This document shows, piece by piece, positions 53,691 through 61,278 of a stretch of 64,000 nucleotides of DNA (its first letter is position 1; each line of letters starts with the position of its first letter). Below the pieces are notes generated by a model, which had not been told where the DNA came from, did no database searches, and saw nothing but the letters and a program-made list of their open reading frames with translations. Origin of the DNA: Natronobacterium haloterrestre (GTDB taxonomy: Archaea > Halobacteriota > Halobacteria > Halobacteriales > Natrialbaceae). A program made the position numbers and the translations under genes. Location: NCBI RefSeq assembly GCF_900112205.1, contig NZ_FOKW01000008.1, forward strand, positions 62,001 through 126,000, given 5' to 3'.

Positions 53691-55442
53691 ATGGCGACCA
53701 ACGCCGAAATCGCCGGCCGGTTCGAGGAGTTCGCCGACCTGCTCGAGGCCGACGACGTCGAGTACAAACCCCGGGCGTACCGGCGCGCGGCCGAAAACGT
53801 CCGCTCGCACCCGACGCCGATCGCCGACTACGTCGCCGAGGGCGACCGCGACGCCATCGAGGACATCGACGGCGTCGGCGACGCCATCGCCTCGAAGATC
53901 GTCGAGTACGTCGAGACCGGGTCGATCGACGAACTCGAGGAACTGCGCGCCGAGTTGCCGATCGACATCGCCGACATCACCCGCGTCGAGGGCGTCGGCC
54001 CGAAGACGGCCGGCAAACTGTACCGCGAACTCGGGATCGAGACCTTAGACGACCTCGAAGAGGCCGCCGAGAACGGCGAGATCCAGGAAGTCAAGGGGTT
54101 CGGCCCCAAGACCGAGCAGAACATCCGGGACAACCTCGAGTTCGCCCGCCAGGTCGGCCAGCGCTACCTGCTCGGCGAGGGACGCCCGCTCGCCGACGAC
54201 GTACTCGCCTTCCTCGAATCCCTCGAGGAAGTCGATCGCTGTGAAGTCGCGGGCTCGATCCGCCGGTGGCGCGAGACGATCGGCGACGTGGACGTGCTCG
54301 CGGCGACGGACTCCCCGGAAGCGGTCGTCGAACGGTTCGTCGACTGGGACTCCGTCGACGGCGAGATCGAGTCCGGACCCGCGAAGGCCAGCGTCCGGGT
54401 CGGCGAAATTCGGATCGACCTCCGGGTTGTCGCACCCGAGGAGTTCGGCTCCGCCCTGCAGTATTTCACCGGGAGCAAGGACCACAACGTCACCCTGCGC
54501 AACTACGCGATCGACCGCGGGATGAAACTGAACGAGTACGGCGCCTTCGACGTCAGCGACCTCGAGGACGCCGAGGAGGGCCAACGCGTCGGCGACCGCG
54601 TCGCGGGCGAAACCGAGGAAGGAATGTACGAGGCCCTCGGGCTCCCCTGGATCCCGCCGGAACTCCGCGAGGACCGCGGCGAGATCGAGGCCGCCGAGAA
54701 CGGCGACCTGCCGGACCTGCTGACCCGGGCGGACGTCCGAGGCGACCTCCACACCCACACCGAGTGGTCCGACGGGAACAACACCGTCGCAGCGATGATC
54801 GCCGGGGCCGAAGAGCGAGGCTACGACTACTTCGGGATCGCGGACCACGCCGAAGGGCCGGGCGTCGTCGGCGACATGGGCCTCTCCGACGAGGAGATCC
54901 TGGAGCAGGTCGAGGTCGTCCGCGAGGCCGGGGAGGACAGCGACCTCGAGGTCTTCGCGGGGATCGAGGCCAACGTCGACGCGACCGGCGAGATCGATCT
55001 CGGCGAGCCAGTCATCGACGCGCTCGACGTCGTCGTCGCCTCGCCCCACAGCGCGCTCGACCAGGACGCCGAGACCGCGACCGAGCGGCTCGTCCGAGCG
55101 ATCGAGAACCCCGCGATCGACGTGCTCGGCCACCCCAGCGGCCGACTGCTCAACGAGCGCTCGGGCCTCGAGTTCGACGCCGCCGAACTCGGCCGGGCCG
55201 CGGCCGCCCACGACACCGCCCTCGAGGTCAACAGCAATCCCCGCCGGCTCGACCTGTGGGGGAGCGCCGTCCAGGCCGCCGTCGAGGAGGGCGCACCGAT
55301 CGCGATCAACACCGACGCCCACCGGCCGGCGACCCTCGAGTACGTCCGCTGGGGCGTTCACACGGCCCGACGCGGGTGGGCCGAGCCCGCGGACGTGATC
55401 AACACCTGGGACCTCGAGGACCTGCGCGCGTTCCTGCACTGA
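53691..55442 (+). CDS. polX: DNA polymerase/3'-5' exonuclease PolX
   Basis: 583 residues. N-terminal helix-hairpin-helix pair (IDGVGDAIASKI, VEGVGPKTAGKLYRELG, VKGFGPKTEQNI), the polymerase beta-like palm with GSIRRWRETIGDVDVLAATD (Asp-x-Asp) and RIDLRVV (third Asp), and a C-terminal PHP domain (DLHTHTEWSDGNN, ADHAEGPG, GIEANV, NTDAH) with intact metal ligands, so a 3'-5' exonuclease or AP-lyase partner activity is expected. Base-excision repair enzyme. ATG 53691 is preferred over GTG 53682. Its TGA overlaps the next gene's ATG. Confidence 0.94.
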   Translation: MATNAEIAGRFEEFADLLEADDVEYKPRAYRRAAENVRSHPTPIADYVAEGDRDAIEDIDGVGDAIASKIVEYVETGSIDELEELRAELPIDIADITRVEGVGPKTAGKLYRELGIETLDDLEEAAENGEIQEVKGFGPKTEQNIRDNLEFARQVGQRYLLGEGRPLADDVLAFLESLEEVDRCEVAGSIRRWRETIGDVDVLAATDSPEAVVERFVDWDSVDGEIESGPAKASVRVGEIRIDLRVVAPEEFGSALQYFTGSKDHNVTLRNYAIDRGMKLNEYGAFDVSDLEDAEEGQRVGDRVAGETEEGMYEALGLPWIPPELREDRGEIEAAENGDLPDLLTRADVRGDLHTHTEWSDGNNTVAAMIAGAEERGYDYFGIADHAEGPGVVGDMGLSDEEILEQVEVVREAGEDSDLEVFAGIEANVDATGEIDLGEPVIDALDVVVASPHSALDQDAETATERLVRAIENPAIDVLGHPSGRLLNERSGLEFDAAELGRAAAAHDTALEVNSNPRRLDLWGSAVQAAVEEGAPIAINTDAHRPATLEYVRWGVHTARRGWAEPADVINTWDLEDLRAFLH

Positions 55443-56002
55443 TGCGGCTCCTCCTCGACGTCATGTGCGGCGGGCTCGTCCCCTATCTGCGGCTGTGTAA
55501 TCACGACACCGCCTACGCCGGCGAGCGGGGCCGGGACCTCGAGGGCGACGACGCCGTGGTGGTCGTCGCCGAAGACGAGGACCGGACGGTCGTAACCCGC
55601 GACGTCGCGCTCGCGAACCGGACCGCCGACTCCCCGGGGTCGATCCTCCTCGAGGCCCACGAAGTCGAGGCCCAGCTGGTGGAGCTGGCGACGGCCGGCG
55701 TTCCCCTCGATATCGCGGCCGAACCACGGTTTTGCGGTCGGTGTAACGGTCAGCTCGAGCGAGTCGATCCGGACGCCGTAGACGACCTTCCCGACTACGT
55801 TCCGGGTCCACCCTCGCGAGGGGTCGACGCGAGCGGGAACGGAACGGGCGACGGAACGAACGCCGATCGCGACCGGCCGTCCGACCTCTGGCGATGCATG
55901 GATTGTGGCCAATACTTCTGGCGCGGCAGCCACTGGGATCGCATGGCGGCGACGCTGCGAGCGGTCCGGTCCGACGGAGGGGAGAAAGGGGGCGACGGGT
56001 AA
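55442..56002 (+). CDS. Mut7-C RNase-domain protein
   Basis: 186 residues. RLLLDVMCGGLVPYLRL and VVTRDVALANR are the PIN-like Mut7-C nuclease core with Asp at positions 6 and 51; a zinc ribbon follows with FCGRC and CMDCG (four Cys) and HWDRM. Mut7-C proteins are predicted RNases. ATG overlaps polX stop (TGATG) by one base, showing coupled translation. Between the two CxxC pairs an acidic Gly-Asn insert is present. Convergent with the PHP gene. Confidence 0.86.
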   Translation: MRLLLDVMCGGLVPYLRLCNHDTAYAGERGRDLEGDDAVVVVAEDEDRTVVTRDVALANRTADSPGSILLEAHEVEAQLVELATAGVPLDIAAEPRFCGRCNGQLERVDPDAVDDLPDYVPGPPSRGVDASGNGTGDGTNADRDRPSDLWRCMDCGQYFWRGSHWDRMAATLRAVRSDGGEKGGDG

Positions 56003-56031
56003 CCGACGCTCGAGTCGACCGAAGCGTGGAC

Positions 56032-56886
56032 TCAGTACACCGCGACGTCTTCGAACCGCCCGTCGTAGGCGATGTGTCGGGGATGGGTCGGCTCGATCCC
56101 CGATAGAAAGAGCCGATCCACCTTCTTCCAGGTGTTCTCGTAGGCGAGATGGCCGAGTTCGCCCGCCGTCGTCGTCCACCGCCCGAGACCGTTCCGGTAC
56201 ACGATCCGCCGCCGGACACCGTCTTCGAGGGCGGCACGGAGGTCCGCCACCGTCTCGATCGCGGCGCCGAGGACCGTGTGGGAGATCCCGACGGTCCGCG
56301 GGAGGTGGGCGTACGACGACGTAAACGGCGGCAGATCGACCGACTCGGCGATCTCGCGCGCCCGACGATTGTGCATCGGGAGGTGTTTCGGGTTGAAGAT
56401 CTCGACGGCGTCGATCAGGCCGGCGTACCGGCCGACGTCGGTCCCGGTGAGACTCACGTTGGCGAACTCGGGGTGGGGAGCGAGCACCGTCGCGTCCTGG
56501 CGCTCGAACTCGTCCATCGCGGTCTCGAGCGGGATGAAGTCCGGGACCGGCTCCTCGAGGCCGATCGCGAGGACGTGTTTGCGTTCGTACCAGGGGCCGG
56601 TGAAGACCTCCCGAGCGGGCACGACCAGCAAGTCGTCGGTCGAGTAGCGCTCGGCTTCGCGCCGGATTTCCGGGAGCCGGGTGAAGTGTGGAGCGTAGAC
56701 GATCGCGTCGAGGCCTGCCTGCTCGGCCCGCGCCACGACCTCGTCGTCGAGCACTTTCACGTGGCAGTCGACTCGGGTGATGCCGTCGGCGTCGCTGTCT
56801 CGGTTGGCGTCGATCCCATCGGCGTCGTGGTCCTCCTCGACGCCGTCTCCGTCGCCGTCGTCACCATCGCCTTCGCTCTCGCTCAC
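56032..56886 (-). CDS. PHP-domain phosphoesterase
   Basis: 284 residues from GTG 56886. RVDCHVKVLDDEVV, VYAPHFTRLPEIRREAE, VPAREVFTG, VLAPHPEF and SYAHLPRTVG show the metal-site His/Asp/Glu of the PHP fold. The first 28 residues are an Asp-Gly-rich insert. PHP proteins hydrolyse phosphodiesters or phosphomonoesters such as histidinol phosphate; the DNA-repair neighbours make a nucleic-acid role plausible. The GTG is favoured by GTTATTCG about 28 nt before; the longer ATG form would start before that element. Confidence 0.82.
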   Translation of the reverse strand: MSESEGDGDDGDGDGVEEDHDADGIDANRDSDADGITRVDCHVKVLDDEVVARAEQAGLDAIVYAPHFTRLPEIRREAERYSTDDLLVVPAREVFTGPWYERKHVLAIGLEEPVPDFIPLETAMDEFERQDATVLAPHPEFANVSLTGTDVGRYAGLIDAVEIFNPKHLPMHNRRAREIAESVDLPPFTSSYAHLPRTVGISHTVLGAAIETVADLRAALEDGVRRRIVYRNGLGRWTTTAGELGHLAYENTWKKVDRLFLSGIEPTHPRHIAYDGRFEDVAVY

Positions 56887-57051
56887 GCCCGACGATAACG
56901 GGACAAACGAGTTATTCGTTCTGATTCCACCGTTCCGGTCCGCTCGAGTCGTCCGTCGACCTCGGCGGGTTGTCAACGCCGGAGCGAACGGTTATATCGA
57001 CTCGAGCGGACGACGAAAAGACCATTAGGTCGGCCCACCGACTACCCCCAA

Positions 57052-57339
57052 ATGGCCTGGGAATGCGGAATCGACGGCTGCGGGGAGGTGTTCGCCGACG
57101 TCGAGTCGGCCGTGGTCCATCAGGCGACCGAACACGAGCGCCGGGAGTGCAAGGTCTGTGGCACCGTCGTTCCGGACGGCTACCTTGCGATCCGCCACGC
57201 GTTCAACGAGCACAGCCGCGCGGAGTACGTCCGGGCCTACGGGGCCGACGCCGAGGACGTCCGCGAGCGCGAGGAACTCCTGGACGAGATCGAGTCCGAA
57301 GCGGACATGGAGACGATCGCGACCGAACTGAAACGCTAG
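57052..57339 (+). CDS. Small C2H2-type zinc-finger protein (DUF7565-like)
   Basis: 95 residues. Two C2H2-like fingers: ECGIDGCGEVFADVESAVVHQATEH and CKVCGTVVPDGYLAIRHAFNEH. C-terminal helix with acidic residues. Haloarchaeal family of unknown role; RNA or DNA binding is a guess from the fold. TAG shares CTAG (57336-57339) with the TetR gene on the other strand. Confidence 0.76.
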   Translation: MAWECGIDGCGEVFADVESAVVHQATEHERRECKVCGTVVPDGYLAIRHAFNEHSRAEYVRAYGADAEDVREREELLDEIESEADMETIATELKR

Positions 57340-57992
57340 GCCGGCGTGCGTGGCGGTACCGTCAGTCCTCTCGCGAGCGACGTGATGGCCAGATCGACGA
57401 CGTCGTCGTAGTATCCCTCCCGGTAATTGTCGAACTCCTCCCGGTGGATGGCGAGGTAGCCGATCGTCCCCATCACTCCGAGAACGGTGATAGGATCGTG
57501 TTCTGCGAGCGGACCGTCGCTCCGTTCCTGTAGCGATTCGACGATCGGGACGTAGTCGTCCATCTTCTTCTGACCGATCTCCTCCATCTGTTCCTGGGAG
57601 AGGCCGTTCAGGAACTCCTCGCGGTACTGGATCAGCGGGTTCTGCTCGGCGAACTCGACGTAACACCTGAACAGCCGTTCGAGCCCCTCCCGTGGCTCGT
57701 CGACGCCCTCGAGTTCCCCCTCGAGTTCCTCCAGAAACTCCTCGGATTCGCGTTCGATGATCTCCGCGTAGAGTTCGGACTTGGAGTCGAAAAATCGGTA
57801 GAACGTGCTCTTGGCGATCCCGACCGGTTCGGTAACGTCGTCGACGTTCGTCTTCCGTGGCCCGTACAGCCGTAGCAGTTCGCGGCCGGTTTCGACGAGT
57901 TCGTCCCGGATTCGGTCCCGTTCGTCGTCGCTGAACCCGCGCATATCTACAGGTGGGTGCTGAAACTCAAAAACAGATCGGTCGTCATTCAT
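57336..57992 (-). CDS. TetR-family transcriptional regulator
   Basis: 218 residues. N-terminal HTH (about residues 20-65): RDELVETGRELLRLYGPRKTNVDDVTEPVGIAKSTFYRFFDSKSELY with the recognition helix AKSTFYRFF. The C-terminal ligand domain is helical with an acid-rich loop. It is divergent from a two-gene ABC exporter, so autoregulation and control of export are likely. ATG 57992 is chosen because a TATA lies 24 nt upstream; the internal ATG at 57944 (MRGFSDDE) fits family length and is the alternative. Confidence 0.85.
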   Translation of the reverse strand: MNDDRSVFEFQHPPVDMRGFSDDERDRIRDELVETGRELLRLYGPRKTNVDDVTEPVGIAKSTFYRFFDSKSELYAEIIERESEEFLEELEGELEGVDEPREGLERLFRCYVEFAEQNPLIQYREEFLNGLSQEQMEEIGQKKMDDYVPIVESLQERSDGPLAEHDPITVLGVMGTIGYLAIHREEFDNYREGYYDDVVDLAITSLARGLTVPPRTPA

Positions 57993-58030
57993 GACTTCAT
58001 GACCACAAGAAGTATTTAGTCATAGAGTCA
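57988..58030. promoter_or_regulatory. Divergent TetR/ABC promoter with candidate operator
   Basis: AGTATTTAGTC (58011-58021) reads as a TATA element on both strands and its centre is 24 nt from both the TetR ATG (57992) and the ABC ATG (58040). Next to it are two direct TTCATGAC copies (57988-58003) and AGTCATAGAGTCA, which could be bound by the TetR protein. Confidence 0.5.
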
Positions 58031-58039
58031 AACCCGATC

Positions 58040-58957
58040 ATGGCATCGATCGAAGTGACGGATCTGACGAAGGAGTACGGGGATCTGGTGGCGGTGGACT
58101 CGCTGTCGTTCTCGGTCGAGGAGGGGGAGGTATTCGGCTACCTCGGACCGAACGGGGCCGGTAAGACCACGACGATCCGGACGATTCTCGGATTGCTCGC
58201 ACCGACCTCGGGGACCGTCTCGGTCCTGGGGACGGACGTGCGCGACGAGGACGCGCTCGTCGAGACGAAACGACGAATCGGCTACCTGCCCGCGACGCTC
58301 GGGTTCGACGAGGACGTGACCGGAAATCGGGTGCTCGACTACCACGCATCGCTCAAAGGTGATCCGCGGCGCTCGGAACTGGTCGATACCTTCACGCCGC
58401 CGCTGGACCGCCCGATCCGCGAGTACTCGACCGGGAACGAGCAGATGCTCGGGCTCATCCAGGCGTTCATGCACGACCCCGACCTCGTCATCATGGACGA
58501 GCCGACCTCCGGACTGGATCCGCTGAAACAGGAGCAGTTCAACGAGTTCGTCGACGCCGAGCGCGAGCGAGGGACGACGATTTTCTTCTCCTCGCACGTC
58601 CTGAGCGAGGTGCGCCGCGTCTGCGATCGGGTCGCCATCCTGCGGGACGGCCAGCTCGTCGCGCTCGAGGACGTCGAGTCGTTGCTCGAGAAAGGCGGCA
58701 AGCGGGTTCGCGTCCGGACTCCGGACGACGTCGCGACCGCGGTCGAGGGGCTGGACGGTGCCGTCGACGTCGTCGAACTCGAGGACGGCGTGCAGTTCAC
58801 GTACGTCGGCGAGTACAACGCCTTGCTCGAGCACCTGACGAACTACGACGTATTCGACATCGACATCAGCGAACCGCCGCTCGAGGACGTCTTCATGCAC
58901 TACTACGGCGCCGACGCTACGACCGCCGTTCGCGACGCGGAGGGTATCGATGCTTGA
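58040..58957 (+). CDS. ABC exporter ATP-binding protein
   Basis: 305 residues. Walker A GPNGAGKTTT, Q-loop IGYLPATL, LIQAFMHDP and IMDEPTSGLDPLK (Walker B), and FSSHVLSEVRRV (H-loop). The signature region reads STGNEQMLGLIQA: the usual LSGGQ is replaced (STGNEQ), which may weaken or change coupling. The last 70 residues (VRTPDDVATAVEGLDG) match the DUF4162-like tail. Drives the permease that overlaps its end by 8 nt. Drug or lipid export is the usual role of this ABC-2 class. Confidence 0.87.
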   Translation: MASIEVTDLTKEYGDLVAVDSLSFSVEEGEVFGYLGPNGAGKTTTIRTILGLLAPTSGTVSVLGTDVRDEDALVETKRRIGYLPATLGFDEDVTGNRVLDYHASLKGDPRRSELVDTFTPPLDRPIREYSTGNEQMLGLIQAFMHDPDLVIMDEPTSGLDPLKQEQFNEFVDAERERGTTIFFSSHVLSEVRRVCDRVAILRDGQLVALEDVESLLEKGGKRVRVRTPDDVATAVEGLDGAVDVVELEDGVQFTYVGEYNALLEHLTNYDVFDIDISEPPLEDVFMHYYGADATTAVRDAEGIDA

Positions 58958-59741
58958 GACGTTCTACTACGAGACGGACCGGAACGTTCGCGGAACGCTC
59001 GTCTTCGTCGCACTGGTGAGCGTCTACACCGCGTTCATCGTCGCCCTGTTCCCCTCGATCGAGGCGGCGGGCGTCGACATCGACCAGGTCGTCGAGGCCT
59101 ACCCCGAGGCAGTTCGACAGGCGATGGGCGTTCAGTCGATGTCCACCATCGAGGGGTTCCTCGCGACCCAGATCTACACGTTCATCTGGGTGCTGTTGAT
59201 GGGACTGTACTTCGCCTACCGATCCGCCGGACTCGTCGCAGACGACGTGGAACGGGATCGGATGGATCTGTTGCTCTCGCTTCCGATCTCCCGGTCGCGT
59301 CTCGTCCTCGAGAAGTTCGCCTCGGTGCTGGTCCCGATCGTCGCGCTCAACGTCGGCGTCGGCGCCGTCATCTACGCGGTCGGGTTCGCCATCGGCGAGT
59401 CGATCGACCTGCTCGATATGACGATGGTCCACTTGCTTTCGATTCCATACTTGCTCGCGTGTGCGGGGATCGGACTCGTCCTCTCGACGGCGGTCGACCG
59501 GGCAGACGTCGCACAGCGCGTCGCGATCGGCATCGTGTTCGCGCTCTACCTGGTCGAGACGATCGCGGCGAGTACCGACGGGTTCGAACCACTGCAGTAC
59601 GTCAGCCCCACCCACTACTACGATCCGACGGCGATCCTCCTCGAGGAAAGCTACGCCTACGGTGACACACTCGTCTTGCTCGCCGTCACTGCGCTGCTCG
59701 TCGTCGCCGCCCAGTTCGTATTCCAGCGACGAGACATCTAA
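58950..59741 (+). CDS. ABC-2-type exporter permease
   Basis: 263 residues, six membrane helices. GTLVFVALVSVYTAFIVALF, TQIYTFIWVLLMGLYFAY, RDRMDLLLSLPISRSRLVLEKF, the typical ABC-2 coupling segment LLLSLPISR, and LLACAGIGLVLSTAV. ATG overlaps the ATPase stop, so the pair is co-translated. Its TetR neighbour probably responds to the exported compound. 59742-59849 then follows with no gene. Confidence 0.87.
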   Translation: MLETFYYETDRNVRGTLVFVALVSVYTAFIVALFPSIEAAGVDIDQVVEAYPEAVRQAMGVQSMSTIEGFLATQIYTFIWVLLMGLYFAYRSAGLVADDVERDRMDLLLSLPISRSRLVLEKFASVLVPIVALNVGVGAVIYAVGFAIGESIDLLDMTMVHLLSIPYLLACAGIGLVLSTAVDRADVAQRVAIGIVFALYLVETIAASTDGFEPLQYVSPTHYYDPTAILLEESYAYGDTLVLLAVTALLVVAAQFVFQRRDI

Positions 59742-59849
59742 CGCTCAGTCGTTCTCGAGGTTCGTATTCAGTGGATAGCGCGGAGCAGTCGAGCAAAGAG
59801 CGTCGATACTCGCCAGTTCGGTTTGGTCGTCCGCGTAGTAATCGACGAA

Positions 59850-59918
59850 CTACCGCTCGTCACTGTCCAGCACGCGGATCTGGTCGCCCCGCACCGTCAC
59901 CGGAATCGGGACCGTCGC
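59850..59918 (-). pseudogene. Displaced, diverged spt5 3' end (22 codons plus stop)
   Basis: Read on the minus strand it encodes the same 22 residues that end Spt5 (from ATVPIPVTV to SDER) and a TAG, but with about seven to ten base differences that are all synonymous. It has no start or upstream part. It looks like an original spt5 terminus shifted away from the gene by insertion. Confidence 0.85.
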
Positions 59919-60063
59919 GCTCCTAAATTTTACTGCGTCGGGTTCGCTCACGGCGTTCGCTCACCGCTCCTTGCAAAATTTAGTACAAAACTTCCCCGGC
60001 GTTCGCTTCGAGGATCTCGCGTCGCTCGATCCTCGTATCGCTCACGTCGAGCGAACCGACTCG
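59919..60063. repeat. 145-bp non-coding module, copy 1
   Basis: Contains the inverted repeat CTAAATTTT (59923-59931) and AAAATTTAG (59975-59983), two direct GTTCGCTCAC copies between them, and a second stem GAGGATC/GATCCTC. It resembles a small REP- or MITE-like element. Confidence 0.6.
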
Positions 60064-60132
60064 CTATCGCTCGTCGGAATCGAGGACGCGGATCTGGTCT
60101 CCCCGCACCGTCACGGGAATCGGGACCGTCGC
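60064..60132 (-). pseudogene. Second, identical spt5 3' end copy
   Basis: Identical over 69 bp to the real spt5 end at 60278-60346 and exactly 214 bp from it. Not connected to a start. Confidence 0.85.
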
Positions 60133-60277
60133 GCTCCTAAATTTTACTGCGTCGGGTTCGCTCACGGCGTTCGCTCACCGCTCCTTGCAAAATTTAGTAT
60201 AAAACTTCCTCGACGTTCGCTTCGAGGATCTCGCGTCGCTCGATCCTCGTATCGCTCACGTCGAGCGAACCGACTCG
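60133..60277. repeat. 145-bp non-coding module, copy 2
   Basis: Same module, with CTAAATTTT at 60137-60145 and AAAATTTAG at 60189-60197; it differs from copy 1 at about three bases near TATAAAACTTCCTCGACG. It ends directly at the spt5 stop codon. Confidence 0.6.
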
Positions 60278-60715
60278 CTATCGCTCGTCGGAATCGAGGA
60301 CGCGGATCTGGTCTCCCCGCACCGTCACGGGAATCGGGACCGTCGCCTCGTACAGTTCGACGGTCACCTGGTCTTTGCCCTCGTCGATGCGCTGGACCTG
60401 CGCCTTCTCGCCCTTGAACGGGCCCGCGATGAGTTCCACGATGTCGCCCTCGGCGATCCCCTCGACGTCCGGCTTCGGCGAGAGGAAGTGCTCGACTTCC
60501 GAGATGTCGGACTCGCCGGGGACGATGCTCCGGGCGTGGGGAATGTCGTCTAAGACCCGCTGGAGGACGGCGTCGCCGTCGGACTCGACCATCACGTAGG
60601 AGGTCAGCGAGTCCGGCGCGAGCGCGGCGTGGATCTCGGGCTCCTCGCGGTTGATGATCATGTCCGCGACGGTGCGTTCCTGGCTCGCGGTCGTCTTGAC
60701 TGCGTAGATACCCAT
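60278..60715 (-). CDS. spt5: Transcription elongation factor Spt5 (NusG family)
   Basis: 145 residues, full length. NGN domain ([37 protein letters not shown]) and KOW domain ([33 protein letters not shown]). Binds the RNA polymerase clamp with Spt4 for processivity. ATG overlaps the TGA of secE (ATGA), the classical archaeal secE-spt5 pair. Its last 69 bp lie in a tandem array of three copies; the present terminus is probably of element origin although the protein is unaltered. Confidence 0.95.
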   Translation of the reverse strand: MGIYAVKTTASQERTVADMIINREEPEIHAALAPDSLTSYVMVESDGDAVLQRVLDDIPHARSIVPGESDISEVEHFLSPKPDVEGIAEGDIVELIAGPFKGEKAQVQRIDEGKDQVTVELYEATVPIPVTVRGDQIRVLDSDER

Positions 60716-60891
60716 CAGACGCCACCACCGGTCAGCACGAGCATTATCGCGCCGATGAGGAATCCCATCAACCCGACGAGCAGGATGCCAGCACCGGCGA
60801 TCTTCGACACCTGAAGGAACTCGTTCGTCGTGGGTGTCGTCGCCATCTTCAACACCCTGACGTACGAGCTGAGATCGTAGGGAACGTCCAT
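60715..60891 (-). CDS. secE: SecE/Sec61-gamma protein translocase subunit
   Basis: 58 residues, too short for usual cut-offs but clear. N-terminal amphipathic helix ([20 protein letters not shown]) and one C-terminal membrane helix ([20 protein letters not shown]), the form of archaeal SecE. Works with SecY as the clamp of the translocation pore. TATA-like GATAAAAG about 28 nt before the ATG. Overlaps spt5 by 1 nt. Confidence 0.93.
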   Translation of the reverse strand: MDVPYDLSSYVRVLKMATTPTTNEFLQVSKIAGAGILLVGLMGFLIGAIMLVLTGGGV

Positions 60892-60914
60892 ATCTATGTG
60901 TTCACAACGCGGGG

Positions 60915-60923
60915 CCTTTTATC
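60915..60923 (-). promoter_or_regulatory. TATA element of secE-spt5
   Basis: Minus-strand GATAAAAGG, centred about 28 nt before the secE ATG. Confidence 0.5.
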
Positions 60924-61056
60924 TGTCTTTCGTGTCGGCTGGACGGTTCGTTCGATCTGAATCCGAGACGGGACGCGAGACGGGGCCGTTCGACTGGATC
61001 GACGTTGCACTCGACGGCCGGAGGTCCACGTCACTGGACGACGAACGACCGGTGTC

Positions 61057-61272
61057 ATGGCCGAAGACGATAGCGACAGAACCAGCGAACGCGAGGCGGA
61101 ACGGGAGGCCGAAATCGAGGACGAACTCGAGCGAATCGACCGTGATCCGGACGAGGTCGACGGCGGCGACGGCGACCTCGGGACACAGAACGCGCCGCGG
61201 GACGAGGAGATCGAGGACCTCGAGGACGCGGAAGAGCAACCGGAGGAGAGCGCGGAAACCGGCGGCGACTGA
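61057..61272 (+). CDS. Small highly acidic protein of unknown function
   Basis: 71 residues with about half Asp/Glu (DEEIEDLEDAEEQPEE) and Arg in the first helix. No hydrophobic core, Cys or signal; probably disordered. Convergent with the HtrA-like gene (6 nt between stops). Codon use resembles the neighbours, so it may be real. Confidence 0.5.
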   Translation: MAEDDSDRTSEREAEREAEIEDELERIDRDPDEVDGGDGDLGTQNAPRDEEIEDLEDAEEQPEESAETGGD

Positions 61273-61278
61273 CGACTC

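Larger units (their letters stand above)
59850..60346. repeat. Three-copy tandem array (214-bp period) at the 3' end of spt5
   Basis: Each period consists of a 69-bp copy of the last 22 spt5 codons plus stop and a 145-bp non-coding segment. Copies: 59850-59918, 60064-60132 and 60278-60346 (the last in the gene). The two 145-bp segments (59919-60063 and 60133-60277) differ at only about three positions. The gene-proximal and middle tails are identical; the distal tail differs at several synonymous sites. Confidence 0.92.

Noticed and set aside
59850-60346. Tandem repeats as a CRISPR array
   Set aside because: The repeat is coding (spt5 terminus), the intervening 145-bp segments are nearly identical to each other, and there are no cas genes.
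59971-60417. 148-residue plus-strand frame over the spt5 array
   Set aside because: Antisense to spt5 and repeats internally only because the DNA does.
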